Source of the DNA: Massariosphaeria phaeospora
Taxonomy: Eukaryota; Ascomycota; Dothideomycetes; Pleosporales
Reading direction: 5' to 3'
DNA: 64,000 bases
Assembly: GCA_011032825.1 (NCBI GenBank)
Contig: JAADJZ010000015.1
Coordinates: 1-64,000 of the forward strand
Shown here in pieces: positions 10,758-21,094 of the stretch. The stretch's first letter is position 1, and each line of letters begins with the position of its first letter. Under the pieces are notes generated by a model. The model saw nothing but the letters and a program-made list of their open reading frames with translations. It searched no databases and was not told the origin of the DNA. Both the position numbers and the translations under genes were made by a program.

Positions 10758-11258
10758 ATGTCTGACGAACAGCCCTCCAAACAACCTTCCAAACAATCTT
10801 CCGAACAACCTCCCGTGCCAGATTTCGCCGCTGGCCAGGAGTTCGAAACCGAGGAGGTCACTCTCGAGAACGGAACCAAATACACCATCGGACGACCCAA
10901 AGGCTCCGCTGTGGCATACGAAAAGGCCCAGGCCGCAAAGGCCGCAAAAGAAGACGACGACGCCGATGTCCTCGATTCGCATGGCCCAAGCTTCGAGCTT
11001 GATGTCGATTGGCGTGCAGGAAGTGGCGGGCCTACCGACTCCGGCTTTCGTTCTCGAACTGGTATCAGCCAGTACCACGTCCCCATTGGAGGCGTCTTGT
11101 ACAAGTACCGCGTCTGGATTACGACGGATCAGAGTTACTACTACGAGTTCCAAGATGAAGGCCACCAGTCGTACCCATTGGACGTTGTCTTGAATGGTTC
11201 TCACTATGTCGACTACAATTCGAAGCAGCCAAACATCATCAAGGTTCGGGGAAGCTAG
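10758..11258 (+). CDS. Hypothetical protein, 166 aa
   Basis: This is a single-exon frame with a good upstream context (TATA-like element about 90 bp before the start, pyrimidine-rich leader). Residues 1-20 are a low-complexity Ser/Lys/Gln-rich stretch with SKQPSKQ-type repeats. Residues 25-75 are charged. Residues 80-166 are rich in Tyr, Gly and alternating hydrophobics ('YKYRVWITTDQSYYYEF'), suggesting a small beta-sheet domain. There is no signal peptide or membrane segment. I do not recognise the family. It lies between the phospholipase C-like gene and the metzincin-lectin gene, and all three are intronless, unlike most neighbours. A longer antisense frame over the same DNA (10416-11204) looks like a shadow. 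Confidence 0.55.
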   Translation: MSDEQPSKQPSKQSSEQPPVPDFAAGQEFETEEVTLENGTKYTIGRPKGSAVAYEKAQAAKAAKEDDDADVLDSHGPSFELDVDWRAGSGGPTDSGFRSRTGISQYHVPIGGVLYKYRVWITTDQSYYYEFQDEGHQSYPLDVVLNGSHYVDYNSKQPNIIKVRGS

Positions 11259-12181
11259 AGCATTCGGGAAGCCAGAGCAATCGAGAAGCTAAAGCAATCG
11301 AGAAGGAGTCCTTTGGCTGTTACGCAGCGAACGGAGCGAACAGAGCGACGGGGATCTCAGATTATCATTGACCAGTGGAGATGTACGCAATCAATACAAA
11401 CATCACTTTCATTGAACTGTTGAGTGCTTGAGAATGTGCGCATGCCGTTCGTGACTAGATCGTAGCGTTAGGTAAACACCTGTTCTTAGGCACAGCACAT
11501 CCAAAACACTGCGCTTCAATAGAACCAAACGCTTTTACACTACACCTACCTTTGATTCGCTATCAATCATGTTTTCGAAAACATGTGTAGTTCCGTTTTC
11601 CCGACAAGCATTTGACTCGTAGCTTTAAGCGAAGTGCAGTCACAACTGAGCGGCTCGACTCGCGGGTGCGAAAAAGTGCATGCCATCTTCCGGATTGGAA
11701 ACACTCAAGCAAGACGTGGAGTCTAGATCCTAGCTGAGATATGGCAGCGAACGGCCGCGCCGCGGTTTGTGGCGTTTTTTCCCCGCAGTTTTCCATCCCG
11801 CCCAAGCTGAACATTACATAGCGATACGAAGTGGCGTTTGTCGTCGAAGCGAGGGTCTAGAGAGATCTAATAATGCAGCCAGCCTCGTTCCCAATAATCG
11901 GGATGGTTGCGGGCTAACATCTTCTCTTTTCCAGCTCAACAGTAGCCTTATTCTATTGGTCCAAGATAGGCACTCCTCGCTAATCGTCGGTTCTCCAGCC
12001 AGCCACGTCCAGAGCTGAATCCACGGCTGGAGCATCGCTGAATCCTGAGCTGAACGTTGTCATTACTTTAAGGCGTGTTGTGTGATGAGAATTGTTTACT
12101 ATCGCAATCAACATTCTCGTGCGAGGTGTCCTTTTGTCGAACTCGAAACACATCTTCACATTGCGCATTTGAAATCGAATC
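11259..12181. other. Intergenic region, no gene seen
   Basis: Short frames on both strands lack any domain or codon signal. A small duplication of agcaatcgagaag occurs near 11277-11306, just after the upstream gene's stop. Confidence 0.4.
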
Positions 12182-13810
12182 ATGGCCGACGAGCATTCCG
12201 TAGCCGAAACCCAATCTCGGGTCAACCGGATCAAGATCTGCTACCAGAGCCTTCCATCTTTTGACGACAATGACGAGGTCCCAGCCAGCAATCTTGTCAT
12301 TGCTGCCGATAATGCCTCAGGACCGGCGCAATTGGCCATAGGGAAAGACAAGTTCTGGGATTTAGGACAGACGCTCAAGGTCTCTTGGTGGGATGGTCCT
12401 GGCCAAACCGGCAGTGACGCCTTGAAGAAGAGAGTAAAGAAATTTGCCAAAGAGTGGGATGCGCTTTGCAACATCAACCTGGACTTCGGGAACTACGGTC
12501 AAGACGCGGAAATTCGTGTGGCATTCCAAGTGGGCGATGGTTCGTGGTCCTTTGTCGGTAAAGACTGCCTCAATCCGAAAGTCAAGAAGTCGGAGCCAAC
12601 GATGAACTTTGGATGGTTGGCCGATTCGTCCTCGGATGAGGATGTTCGCTCTGTAGTCCTTCATGAGTTCGGCCATGCGCTAGGATGTATTCATGAGCAT
12701 CAAAACCCGGACGTTGGAATCAAGTGGAACGAAGACTTGGTGATCAAGGAATTCAGCAAACCTCCCAACAGCTGGAGTGTGAAGAAGATCCGGCGCAATA
12801 TCCTCGATCCAGTGGCAACATCGATGAACAGCGTCTTCGATCCCGACTCCATTATGCTGTATGCGTATGACGCGGAACTTACACTAAACGGCAAAGGGAC
12901 CCACGAGAACAAAGAGTTGTCGGCCATGGACATTAGCTTCATCAAGAAGCTATACCCACCGCAAGCACGCGATGATGGGTTTTTCGACACGGACGAACTG
13001 GTAGCCAAGGGTGGTACTCCAGACATGGCTTCAGGCCTGGCGCTGACCGGTACCGAGGTCGTCACGTTTGAGCCTCCTTTCAAGGCACCACCAAAGATTG
13101 CCATCGGCTTGGCCCGTATCGACATGGCCTGTAAAGCAAACAAGGCGGTTGCTGCGACCGTAGATCGAATCTCCGCTCAATCTGCTCAAGTATCGGTCAG
13201 CACTTGGGATACCAGCATCTTGTACGGAGGTGCAGCCACATGGGTCGAGGCTCAGGCATCGGACAGCCAGTGGCAGTTTGGTGAGTTCAACACCCAAGAA
13301 CAGCGAGACAGAAACGACACAAGCTCGCAGACGGCGCAGAAAACCATTTACTTCGAAGAGGCATATGCCAAGCCGCCCACCGTCGTCGTGGTCCTCAAAC
13401 TCATCGACCTCGAGAACCACAAGGATTACCGTGTCCAAACCTACGCCTCAGATATTTGCGAGGACCGATTCACCATTCACATCGACACCTGGGGAGATTC
13501 GATCCTTTACGCGGGCGCTGCTTCCTGGATGGCGTATCCTGCGGACTTGAAGACTTCACTCAGTGCCTCTTTCGTTACAAAGGAGGGTAGAGCGAAGACC
13601 ACGGAGAGATTCGAATTTTCTGCTGGGAAGTTTGTGAAGAAGCCGACCGTACGCACCTTCCTTAATATGATCGACATCAAGTGCGGCACCGACTTGCGTA
13701 TCAAGACTTGGGCAGACCAGATCACCCAGAACGGCTTAGATTGGCATGCGGATACCTGGAAGGACACTCAGTTGCGTCAAGCTGGGGTTTCGATTGTCGC
13801 ATGGGCATGA
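12182..13810 (+). CDS. Metzincin zinc metalloprotease with three H-type lectin repeats
   Basis: This intronless protein has 542 residues. Residues about 60-270 are a metzincin protease domain with the zinc signature 'HEFGHALGCIHEHQ' (HExxHxxGxxHE, His at residue 161), where the terminal His-Glu is astacin-like, and a Met-turn 'SIMLYAYD' (Met about 225). Residues about 290-541 hold three repeats of the H-type lectin pattern, each with 'F.PP.V..GL..iD' near its start and 'TW.DT.L...a.sW.a' at its end (about 293-358, 388-452 and 475-541). H-type lectins bind N-acetylgalactosamine-type sugars. No signal peptide is visible, so export would need another route. The likely role is degradation of a glycan-bearing target, which is inference. 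The domain calls are strong. Confidence 0.85.
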   Translation: MADEHSVAETQSRVNRIKICYQSLPSFDDNDEVPASNLVIAADNASGPAQLAIGKDKFWDLGQTLKVSWWDGPGQTGSDALKKRVKKFAKEWDALCNINLDFGNYGQDAEIRVAFQVGDGSWSFVGKDCLNPKVKKSEPTMNFGWLADSSSDEDVRSVVLHEFGHALGCIHEHQNPDVGIKWNEDLVIKEFSKPPNSWSVKKIRRNILDPVATSMNSVFDPDSIMLYAYDAELTLNGKGTHENKELSAMDISFIKKLYPPQARDDGFFDTDELVAKGGTPDMASGLALTGTEVVTFEPPFKAPPKIAIGLARIDMACKANKAVAATVDRISAQSAQVSVSTWDTSILYGGAATWVEAQASDSQWQFGEFNTQEQRDRNDTSSQTAQKTIYFEEAYAKPPTVVVVLKLIDLENHKDYRVQTYASDICEDRFTIHIDTWGDSILYAGAASWMAYPADLKTSLSASFVTKEGRAKTTERFEFSAGKFVKKPTVRTFLNMIDIKCGTDLRIKTWADQITQNGLDWHADTWKDTQLRQAGVSIVAWA

Positions 13811-14616
13811 TGAAGTTGGTAGTCGCGTGTTAGGTCTAGGCGAGGTCCCTGGAAAGTCGTTCGTTAGTATGAAATCACGTTACTGAACTGTCGTCCTCTC
13901 GCTTTACAGCTACAGCATCTTAGGAAGTGCCTACTAGCGCATCGGTGATTGACCGTCTTTCTTCGTGCAAAGTATGCAAGTGTGCATAAAGATAAGATAG
14001 TAGGCTGCCCTGTACTAGAGGCCCTCCACGTAGCCCACAACGATACCATATGAAATAATTAATGGGCACCGCAGTGTAGGCTAGGAAGTTTCCGATAGTA
14101 AAGCCGAGGTGAGAAAATGGGCCAACCTGGAGGAGCACAGTAGTGGTGCAAAGAAAAATAGAAAGCGGAAGTGCAGAGAAGAGACTAGTTCGGATGACAT
14201 CATAGGACATGAGCTATGAGGTCGCAACGACGACTCATCCTCGTGCAATTAGCTTCATCATCAGTCGAACCTACTCCCCAAATGAACATGGCCCATCCTA
14301 CTCCACTATCAACTAGTAGGGCACAATGCCTTTTGGTCTCCCGTAACGGACTCGGCCGAAAAGCCTTGAGCGCCCGAGTCGGACCCGGCTATCTAATTCA
14401 CAGCCTGCATCACGTACGATACGATAGACAGCAATGCATCGCGCTCTCCTCAGCAATAGTTCGCGCGAACTCTCGCGCGGCCTCGTCTGCGACTATATAG
14501 TAATTCTCCTGGGAACCACACTCATACGAGAGCATCAACCTCTTTGTTTCAGCAATATTCACGCTTGGCGTCTCACGACATTCATCATTCTTCCAAAAGT
14601 TTAAGACGCACTAAAA
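13811..14616. promoter_or_regulatory. Intergenic region with TATA-bearing promoter of the Erg26-like gene
   Basis: No convincing gene was found; small frames at 13864-14210 (minus) and 14216-14500 (plus) have no family signature. A TATA-like gactatatagtaa lies near 14490, about 125 bp before the ATG at 14617, which is a normal fungal distance. Confidence 0.45.
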
Positions 14617-15735
14617 ATGTCGGCAAGCACCCCGTTTGGCGTGGTTCTTGTTGTTGGGGGCTGCGGGTTCCTCGGCCATCATCTGGTGGAGGAAGTGGTG
14701 AAAAGAGACGGCCAGCAGACGAAAATAGCCGTCATGGACGTTAACACGGAGCGGAACCGCCATCCCGCGGCCACATACTACGCAGCAGATGTCACCGCAC
14801 GCGATCAGATTCAAAAAGTCCTGGAAGAGGTGAAACCACGCGTTATCTTTCATACCGTCTCGCCCTCCCCCTTTGAGAAAGACCGAAACCTTCTGGAGAA
14901 AGTCAACGTCACGGGCACGCAACATCTGATCGATTGTGCAAAGGCAGTTGGCACCGTCAAGGCCTTCGTCTACACTTGCAGCTCGTCGATTATTCACAAC
15001 CAACGCGACCCCATGGTTGATGCGACCGAAGAACTTCCCGTGCTGTATTATCCGGAACAATCAGAATATTACTCCCACACCAAGGCGCTTGCTGAGGACA
15101 TCGTCCTAGGAGCGAACAGATCTGGCGGCAACATGTTGACCGTCTCCATCCGCCCGGCAACACTAAACGGTCCCGGTGACATGATCATCACAAAAACTCT
15201 CGCCGAGCAGGCACTAACCGGGAGGGCAAAGTATCATTTTGGCGACGGCAAGAATCTCTTCGACATTTGCTACGTGAAGAACTGCACGGATGCGCAGTTT
15301 CTAGCCGCGCAAGCCCTCATCGATGCGTCGACGGCCGAGCCGCTCCCCCAGGACAAGCGAGTAGAAGGTGAAGCCTTCCTCGTCTCCAACGACGAGCACG
15401 TCCCATTCTGGGACCTCCAGCGCATCGCTGCGGAGATTGCACAATGCCCTGTAAAGCCGGGTGAGATTCAGGCCATACCGCGCTGGTTCATGATGGCGGG
15501 TGCGTTTGTCGGCGAATGGGGCTACTGGATCTCCACCCAAGGCAAGCAACAGCCGCCTGTGACCAGGTATATTGTCAATATCACGACTATGGAGAGGACG
15601 GTTTGCATCGACAAGATCAAGACGCGGCTTGGGTACCGGCCGCGGTTCAATACCAGGGAGGGACTGCAGAAGGGCATAACGTGGTATTTGGAAACACATG
15701 CCAAGTCCCGAGCGCCGCCCCAACAGCGCAACTGA
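14617..15735 (+). CDS. 3-beta-HSD / Erg26-like extended SDR (sterol or NAD(P)H-steroid dehydrogenase family)
   Basis: This single-exon protein has 372 residues. The N-terminal Rossmann motif 'GGCGFLG' is at about residues 14-20, and the catalytic 'YYSHTK' (Tyr-x3-Lys) is at about 149-154. The middle shows the typical extended-SDR pattern 'NVTGTQHLIDCA' and 'SIRPATLNGPGD'. This fits the 3-beta-hydroxysteroid dehydrogenase/isomerase family, which includes ergosterol C-4 decarboxylase Erg26. The true Erg26 is usually similar in length, but paralogs in secondary metabolism are common, so I give no symbol. There is no clear membrane anchor except a weak hydrophobic patch near 'MMAGAFVGEWGYWI' (about 295-310). 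A TATA element lies about 125 bp upstream. Confidence 0.8.
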   Translation: MSASTPFGVVLVVGGCGFLGHHLVEEVVKRDGQQTKIAVMDVNTERNRHPAATYYAADVTARDQIQKVLEEVKPRVIFHTVSPSPFEKDRNLLEKVNVTGTQHLIDCAKAVGTVKAFVYTCSSSIIHNQRDPMVDATEELPVLYYPEQSEYYSHTKALAEDIVLGANRSGGNMLTVSIRPATLNGPGDMIITKTLAEQALTGRAKYHFGDGKNLFDICYVKNCTDAQFLAAQALIDASTAEPLPQDKRVEGEAFLVSNDEHVPFWDLQRIAAEIAQCPVKPGEIQAIPRWFMMAGAFVGEWGYWISTQGKQQPPVTRYIVNITTMERTVCIDKIKTRLGYRPRFNTREGLQKGITWYLETHAKSRAPPQQRN

Positions 15736-16214
15736 GCATCGTTAGACAGCGGATTCCTCTTATACGAATACAAAATTAGCGAGGTTTTGAGTTGGCCATT
15801 TGCTGTTGAGATTGATACTAATTTGAGAGTACAAGCAGAAGTATACTAGAAGCGTACCAGCAAGACGCAATATGTAACCAGCTATTATTTGTAACATGAA
15901 AGAACACTGGTAGAACTCGAAAAAGGGAATTTCAAAAAGGCTGAAGCTAGCGTTGTTTCCTAGCTATTTTGTGAATAAATAGGTAACCGCGATGTACGCG
16001 GCGTCTGCGCATAGAAAGTGTCGCTTCCCATCCCCCATCCCATCCATCAACCGCGTAAGCACCTGCCGCCTACGACACCAAATCGCAAAACACATAAACC
16101 CCGCCCCCGCCCATGCCCGCGAGCAAACCTAACCCCTATCTGCCTACCTTCTCTTCCAAGTCTTCCACAACAATCCAACCATCCATCGTACTCCAAATTC
16201 CCCAACCAACCACA
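15736..16214. other. Intergenic region, no gene seen
   Basis: AT-rich downstream DNA of the SDR gene is followed by a C-rich leader (16020-16210) in front of the ABM-like gene. A frame-compatible upstream ATG exists at 16113, but the conserved domain begins near 16215. Confidence 0.4.
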
Positions 16215-16856
16215 ATGCCCCTCACCGAGCTCGCGCTCCTGCACCTCACCCCACCCACGATCCTCACCTCCCCTCACCTCCTCGCCGGCCTCGCCCGCGC
16301 GAAATCCGCCATGCAGCGCTTCACGGGCCGCAGCATGTCCTTCCTGCAGCAAGTCGAGGATCCAGCGTGCATCTACATCATCGGCGAATGGGAGTCGCTT
16401 GCGCAGCATATGGACGAGTTTATTCCGTCGGCGGAGAACCAGGCGACGCTGCAGAGTCTGCAGGGCATGTTTACAATCGCGGTGTTTGAGCATATCGATG
16501 TGGCGCTTGCGGCGCTGCCGGTGGGGAGGAATGGGGGTTTGGGTAAGGAGACGGGGACGGTGGTGCGGATTGAGAGGTACTTTGTTAAGGAGGGGGCGGA
16601 AGCGAAAGCGGGGTTTATGGATGTCGTGAGGGAGAACTTGGGTTATATGCGGGAGTATGTTACTGAGGGGGTGGTTGGTGGGGGTTGGCGTGTTGATAAG
16701 GAGGATGGCAAGGAGGAGTTTGTGTTGGTGTCGCCGTGGAAGAGCGTGGAACAGCATGCTGGATTTGCGGAAACGGAGGGGTTTCGGAAGTTGAGTGCGC
16801 TCTGGGAATTTGTGGACGGGACAGACACGAAGCATGCAACACTTGTGGATATTTAG
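16215..16856 (+). CDS. ABM-like (dimeric alpha-beta barrel) domain protein
   Basis: This is a 213-residue single-exon protein when started at 16215, where 'MPLTELALLHL' begins the first beta strand; the in-frame ATG at 16113 would add 34 low-complexity residues. Two related halves are visible: residues about 1-100 with 'IYIIGEWESLAQHMDEFI', and residues about 110-213 with 'FVLVSPWKSVEQHAGF'. This is the W-x-S-x-x-x-H pattern of tandem antibiotic-biosynthesis-monooxygenase or stress-responsive A/B barrel domains. Such proteins are small, cofactor-poor enzymes or binding proteins; the substrate is unknown. It converges on the elongin C gene on the opposite strand. Confidence 0.65.
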   Translation: MPLTELALLHLTPPTILTSPHLLAGLARAKSAMQRFTGRSMSFLQQVEDPACIYIIGEWESLAQHMDEFIPSAENQATLQSLQGMFTIAVFEHIDVALAALPVGRNGGLGKETGTVVRIERYFVKEGAEAKAGFMDVVRENLGYMREYVTEGVVGGGWRVDKEDGKEEFVLVSPWKSVEQHAGFAETEGFRKLSALWEFVDGTDTKHATLVDI

Positions 16857-17070
16857 GCAATGCTTCAATGAATCGGGTATGTCGCTATTCGTTCCGCGCC
16901 TTGCTCAAACTTCAGCAGGTATCCAGACGCCCGAAACTCCATTGCGCCCGCCTCATTATACGCCACGATCAAAAAGCCGGCCCTCTCTATATTGTATCAC
17001 CATCGAAATGGCAGTGTAAGCACTGTGCAAAGATCTCTGGCGCCCCGATGCTCTCGTTGAGACTCCTTAT

Positions 17071-17535
17071 CTAGCAGTCCAGATAATCCGCCGCGATCAG
17101 CAACTCAAGACACAGCTCCGGTGGTATGTCCATGTCGGGGACTTCTTTGCTCTCGACATGCTTTTGGTTGTAATACAGGTATTCGCAGACTTTCTCGAGG
17201 ATAACGCCGCTGGGATATGATCAGTGTCTTGTTCCGTCGCATCGCATTGTCGCAATAAGGGAGAATGGAGAAAGTCGCGACAAGAAGGACGCGTACTTGA
17301 TGGTAGGCAGATCGACGCGGCTCTGGGCGTTTTCTCGGAAGCCGGCTACAAGGAGAGCATGTCAGCGTTGGCAACGGTAACGGAAACGGTAACAGTGGCG
17401 GGGTCGGTACATACACAGTGGATCAAGCGCTTTCTTGATCGCGCCCGCGATGCAGGCTGCGGAGCGCAGGATCTTGAACTCGTAGCCGTCGTTCGAAACG
17501 AGCGTCACGTATTCGCTAGGAGTCGTTTCGGACAT
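17071..17535 (-). CDS. ELC1: Elongin C (three exons)
   Basis: Exons by splice signals and phase are 17535-17415, 17345-17297 and 17209-17071 (minus strand), giving 102 residues. Introns of 69 and 87 bp have GTATGT...TAG and GTACGC...CAG borders. The protein starts 'MSETTPSEYVTLVSNDGYEF', which is the Skp1/elongin C beta-alpha-beta (BTB-like) fold, and ends 'PPELCLELLIAADYLDC', a near-invariant elongin C tail that binds F-box/SOCS-box-type partners. It is the adaptor of cullin-3/elongin ubiquitin ligases and of the RNA polymerase II elongin complex. The gene is divergent from the SDR at 17783, with 247 bp between starts. No long open frame marks it, so a simple ORF scan would miss it. Confidence 0.9.
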
Positions 17536-17690
17536 TGTGGCGTAGATGGACGGTGGAGGAGGGTGGAATCAAAGAAGGGAACGACCTGGACCAAGCACGG
17601 AATAAAGCTCGGAATGCGGGGTTGACGATTTGGAGCTAGCGCAAGTGCGCGGTGTCACATTTTCTCGCGTTCTAACCTCTAGCGGGTTTT

Positions 17691-17713
17691 AGGAGAAACA
17701 CTGGGCCCGAGTG
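17691..17713 (+). repeat. Short match to the outer transposon terminus
   Basis: The sequence ggagaaacactgggcccgag at about 17691 matches the right end of the outer element (7713-7732) at 18 of 20 positions. It lies in the shared promoter of ELC1 and the SDR and may be a remnant of a related insertion. No partner terminus was found nearby. Confidence 0.35.
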
Positions 17714-17782
17714 AAATCTAAGACAGACCGCGGTAGAGGGGAACACTTCGCATTCACACCACGCCCACGCCCACGCCTCACC

Positions 17783-18735
17783 ATGCCCCCCCTCCGCCAC
17801 GCCTTCATAACCGGCGGCAGTCGCGGCATCGGCCTCTCCATCGCGCACCTCCTCGCCCGCCACTCCTTCCGCTGCACCCTCGTCGCGCGCTCCGAAACCG
17901 CCCTCTCCGCCGCCGTCGCCTCGCTCCCGTCCTCCCAACCCCGCCACAAATACATCGTCGGCGACGTCTCCAAGCAGTCCTTCTGGACGAGCCCCGTGCT
18001 GGGCGACGCGCTGCCGCGGCCGACGCAAAAGCAGCAGCGCGGCCAAATCGACGTGCTGGTCAACTGCGCGGGCGTTAGCCAGGAGAAGGTGTTTGCGCGG
18101 ACGAGCGCCGAGGAGCTGCAGAGCGTTGTGGCGACGAATCTGACGGGGTTGATGATGGGCACGCGGTTTTTGCTGCGGCAGGGGTATATACAGGGAGGGG
18201 GGAAGGGCGAGCGGGAAGCGGAGCTGGAAGATTGGGCGGGCGGCCCGTTTAGTCCTGTGATTATCAATGTGGCAAGTTTGCTCGGACTGAAGGGTGGGTA
18301 TGGCGCTGCTGCGTATGCTGCTAGCAAGGCGGGAGTATTGGGTATGTTTGCTTCCAGTCGAAGCTCTGTCCAGAGCCTTTACCCTTGGTGCGAAGAGAAT
18401 AGACTGACTTGACTCTGCGTAGGGTTCACCCGCGCTCTTGCTACCGAAACCGGTTCCCAAGGCCTCCGAGTGAATGCCATCGTTCCCGGCTACATCAACA
18501 CAGATATGACATCAAGTACGTTGCTCTGACCAAGTTGCACGAATGTGTTTGAATGATCAATATTGCTAACGGGAACATAGCTGGAGCGATAGATCGCAAA
18601 TCGCTCTTGCAGAAGATTCCGCTCCAACGCTTTGGCAACCCTGAAGAGATAGCTTCAGCAGCACTTTTCCTGACCCAGAACCAATATGCGCATAACTGCG
18701 TCATCAACCTCGATGGTGGATTGAGCGCCGTGTAG
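17783..18735 (+). CDS. Short-chain dehydrogenase/reductase (FabG-like, three exons)
   Basis: Exons are 17783-18341, 18423-18515 and 18581-18735, giving 268 residues. Introns are 81 and 65 bp, and the second has a clear gctaac branch site. Motifs are classical SDR: 'TGGSRGIG' cofactor loop (about residues 10-17), 'NCAG' (about 93-96), catalytic Ser in 'NVASLLG', and 'YAASK' (Tyr-x3-Lys). The C-terminal '[15 protein letters not shown]' followed by 'NLDGG' is typical of 3-oxoacyl-ACP reductase (FabG)-type members, so this may be the mitochondrial fatty-acid-synthesis reductase (OAR1-like). An insert between 'GDVSK' and 'IDVLVN' lengthens it a little. Targeting signals are not obvious. Confidence 0.85.
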
Positions 18736-19028
18736 ATCCGTTTGCACATTCCGAGTATTGTACATCTCGAAACTCTAGCACTTTCCCCGCCACCACATGA
18801 AACCAGAGTAGACAAAAGTCCGCCGAACCCCAAATGCCAGGTATATAAGGAGCTAAAACCCCGAGCCAAGTAGCGCCAATACCGAGAATGAAATTGGAAG
18901 GGTAGGGGGGATTATGTTTCTGCAACGTGCGCGAGGATGCCAGACGAAGTGAATATGGCCGCTCAATGCGAAGCTGGCCCCTTAAGAGTCACGAGGATTG
19001 AAAGACACCTGCAGCATGCCGCCCAAAC

Positions 19029-21094
19029 TCAGTCGTCGATGAGAATGGCTCCATCGTTGGGACCATCGTCCAGCACCACGACATCGTCGTCGTCCGGCTT
19101 CGCAGCGACCTTGCCCCGTTTTGTGACGAGCTCATGTTCCAATTCGGCTTCATCGGCGTCACGCTTCCGCTTTCCGTTCGTAGCTCCGTTGGTTGCTCCA
19201 TTAGTCGCCGGATGTGCATGGCCATTGGCTTCTTCTAGTGCAGCAACCTTTGGCTTGGTTCCGATCTTCAGCTTCTCGGAAAGATGAATCGGCTTCGAGT
19301 CCTTATCCAGCTCTTTCTCGGCGATGGATAATCGGACGTTGACTTTGGTCTCTTCGTCGGCCTCGTCGATGACGGTGATGAAACTGTCCCCCTTCAGGCC
19401 CAGCTCGCCGAAGGTCTTGGTCAAATTTGCGTCCTCTTCGGGATCGTAGAGGATGCCACCCTCTTCATTCATGATGCTAAACTCCTCACCGTAGCCCAGC
19501 TGGAGTCTCAGTAGGTCTTCCACCAAGTCGTTGAGCGTTGCGCGCGCTGTGTCGACGAGCAGCGTAGTCTGAGCTACACTGCACACCGGACATGTTGGGT
19601 TTGGTGGTCGGAGGGGCTCGCTGGAGATGACGCGTTCGGTAGACTTTGTGAGGAACACCATTTTGGCCTTGTCAAGCTCGTTGCGCAAGAGTTTGAAGCC
19701 TTGAAGGACGCAAAGTGATGCAGTCATAGCATTCGTTGTCGCGATAGCAGGGACGATGTTTCCAGCCATTTCTGCAACTGTTAGTAAACGAATAAGCTAG
19801 TTCAAACCCGTACTTACGCTTGATATCGAACTTGGACCGAGTCTCGATGCCAAAGATGTGCGATCTGAGGTTTGCGCTCGCCGCCACAAAATCCAAGGTA
19901 TCCACGTCGTCCTTGTCAAATGTAAAAATTGCCGGCGCATTCCCCACGTCCGTATTCGATCGAGTCTCTACCAGACGGTTGCTCAGCCTCCGCACACTGT
20001 CGACGAAAACAGCAAAATTCTCCGCGAGCGTCCAGGCAACTTGATCGTTGTCCGCCACGGTGGACCCTACGCCCAGGGCTTCTTGTGACAGCATCTCGAA
20101 ATCCAAGGCTTCCGGGGCCCTCCGCGACTTCCACATGTCCTCCATAGACCGTAGTCGTTTAATGTCTTCGCTAAACACCTTGTTGAAAACTAGACGCGGA
20201 AAGTCCTCGGAGCCCATTGATTCCCGAATGCGCATCAGGGCTTGCGATTCCTGGCGCAAGGTGGCAATCTCCCTTGCGTTGTCCCCATCGTCGGTATGGT
20301 CTAGCTCCGGCGCATCGTCCTCCGCGGTTCCAAATATCTCGGTGAAGAGGTACGATTTGCCCCAGACTATGCAGTGGATCGGCTGTGACGGCGTGCTGCG
20401 GATCGTGCAGACCGGAAACGACTTTGGTGGCAGTTTGGGGACGCAGTCGTAGCACTCGGTTCTGCCCTACTACTTGTTAGAACGTTCGCGCGAGTTCGAG
20501 CAGGACAACGCACCTTCTGTATCACTTGGACCTGGCCGTTGAAGCCAGTGGTTCCACTCTCAACCAGGGGCACGTCTGCCGCCAAGCACATCTTGTTCAC
20601 ATGGCGGCGCGCATCCAGATTGTCCAGCGCATTGAATACAATCTCGAACTGTTTGAACCAAGCGGTGTTGAACCTCGGATCCTTGATGTTGTCATGGTAT
20701 GCTTCGATCCTGACATTCGGGTTGAATCTACCGGCCGATTCCTTTGCTACCTGTTGCGTCGCCAATCAGCGCCCATCACCCGAAGCGGGCGAGCTGAACC
20801 TACCAATGCCTTTGATTTCTTGATGTGTTCGTTGCTAAACAGAAACTGCCGGTTGAGATTGCTGAGATCGATCGTGTCGAGGTCAACGACGTGGATCTCG
20901 CCGAAGCCGGTGAGAACGAGGTTCTTCAGCAGCTCGCACCCAATGCCACCAGCTCCCACCATCAAAATGCGCGCCTGTCAACGCGTTAGGATTGTCGTAT
21001 TGCTTTTGCAGCCTTGTGCGGAGGTGCGTACTTTTTTGACTCGCTCGTGTAGCGTGTGGCCGAGGCTCTGTCTGGCATACTTGTCGCGTGCCAT
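19029..21094 (-). CDS. UBA2: SUMO-activating enzyme subunit UBA2 (five exons)
   Basis: Exons on the minus strand are 21094-21032, 20974-20804, 20750-20514, 20466-19818 and 19771-19029, giving 620 residues; the four introns are 46-57 bp. The N-terminal adenylation domain has '[15 protein letters not shown]' (ATP-binding glycine loop), then '[11 protein letters not shown]' and '[15 protein letters not shown]'. The catalytic-Cys region has '[19 protein letters not shown]', the active-site Cys that forms the SUMO thioester. '[18 protein letters not shown]' precedes a ubiquitin-fold domain, and the tail is Lys/Arg then acidic ('[10 protein letters not shown]', '[11 protein letters not shown]'), fitting a nuclear localisation signal and a SUMO-interacting end. 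It works with AOS1 in the nucleus and hands SUMO to UBC9. It is divergent from QNG1. Confidence 0.95.

Noticed and set aside
10416..11204. 262-codon minus-strand frame
   Set aside because: It is antisense to the 166 aa gene at 10758, has low-complexity repeats and no domain, and its strand lacks promoter-like context.
16047..16868. 273-codon minus-strand frame
   Set aside because: It is Arg/His/Leu-rich and a shadow of the ABM-like gene in GC-rich DNA.
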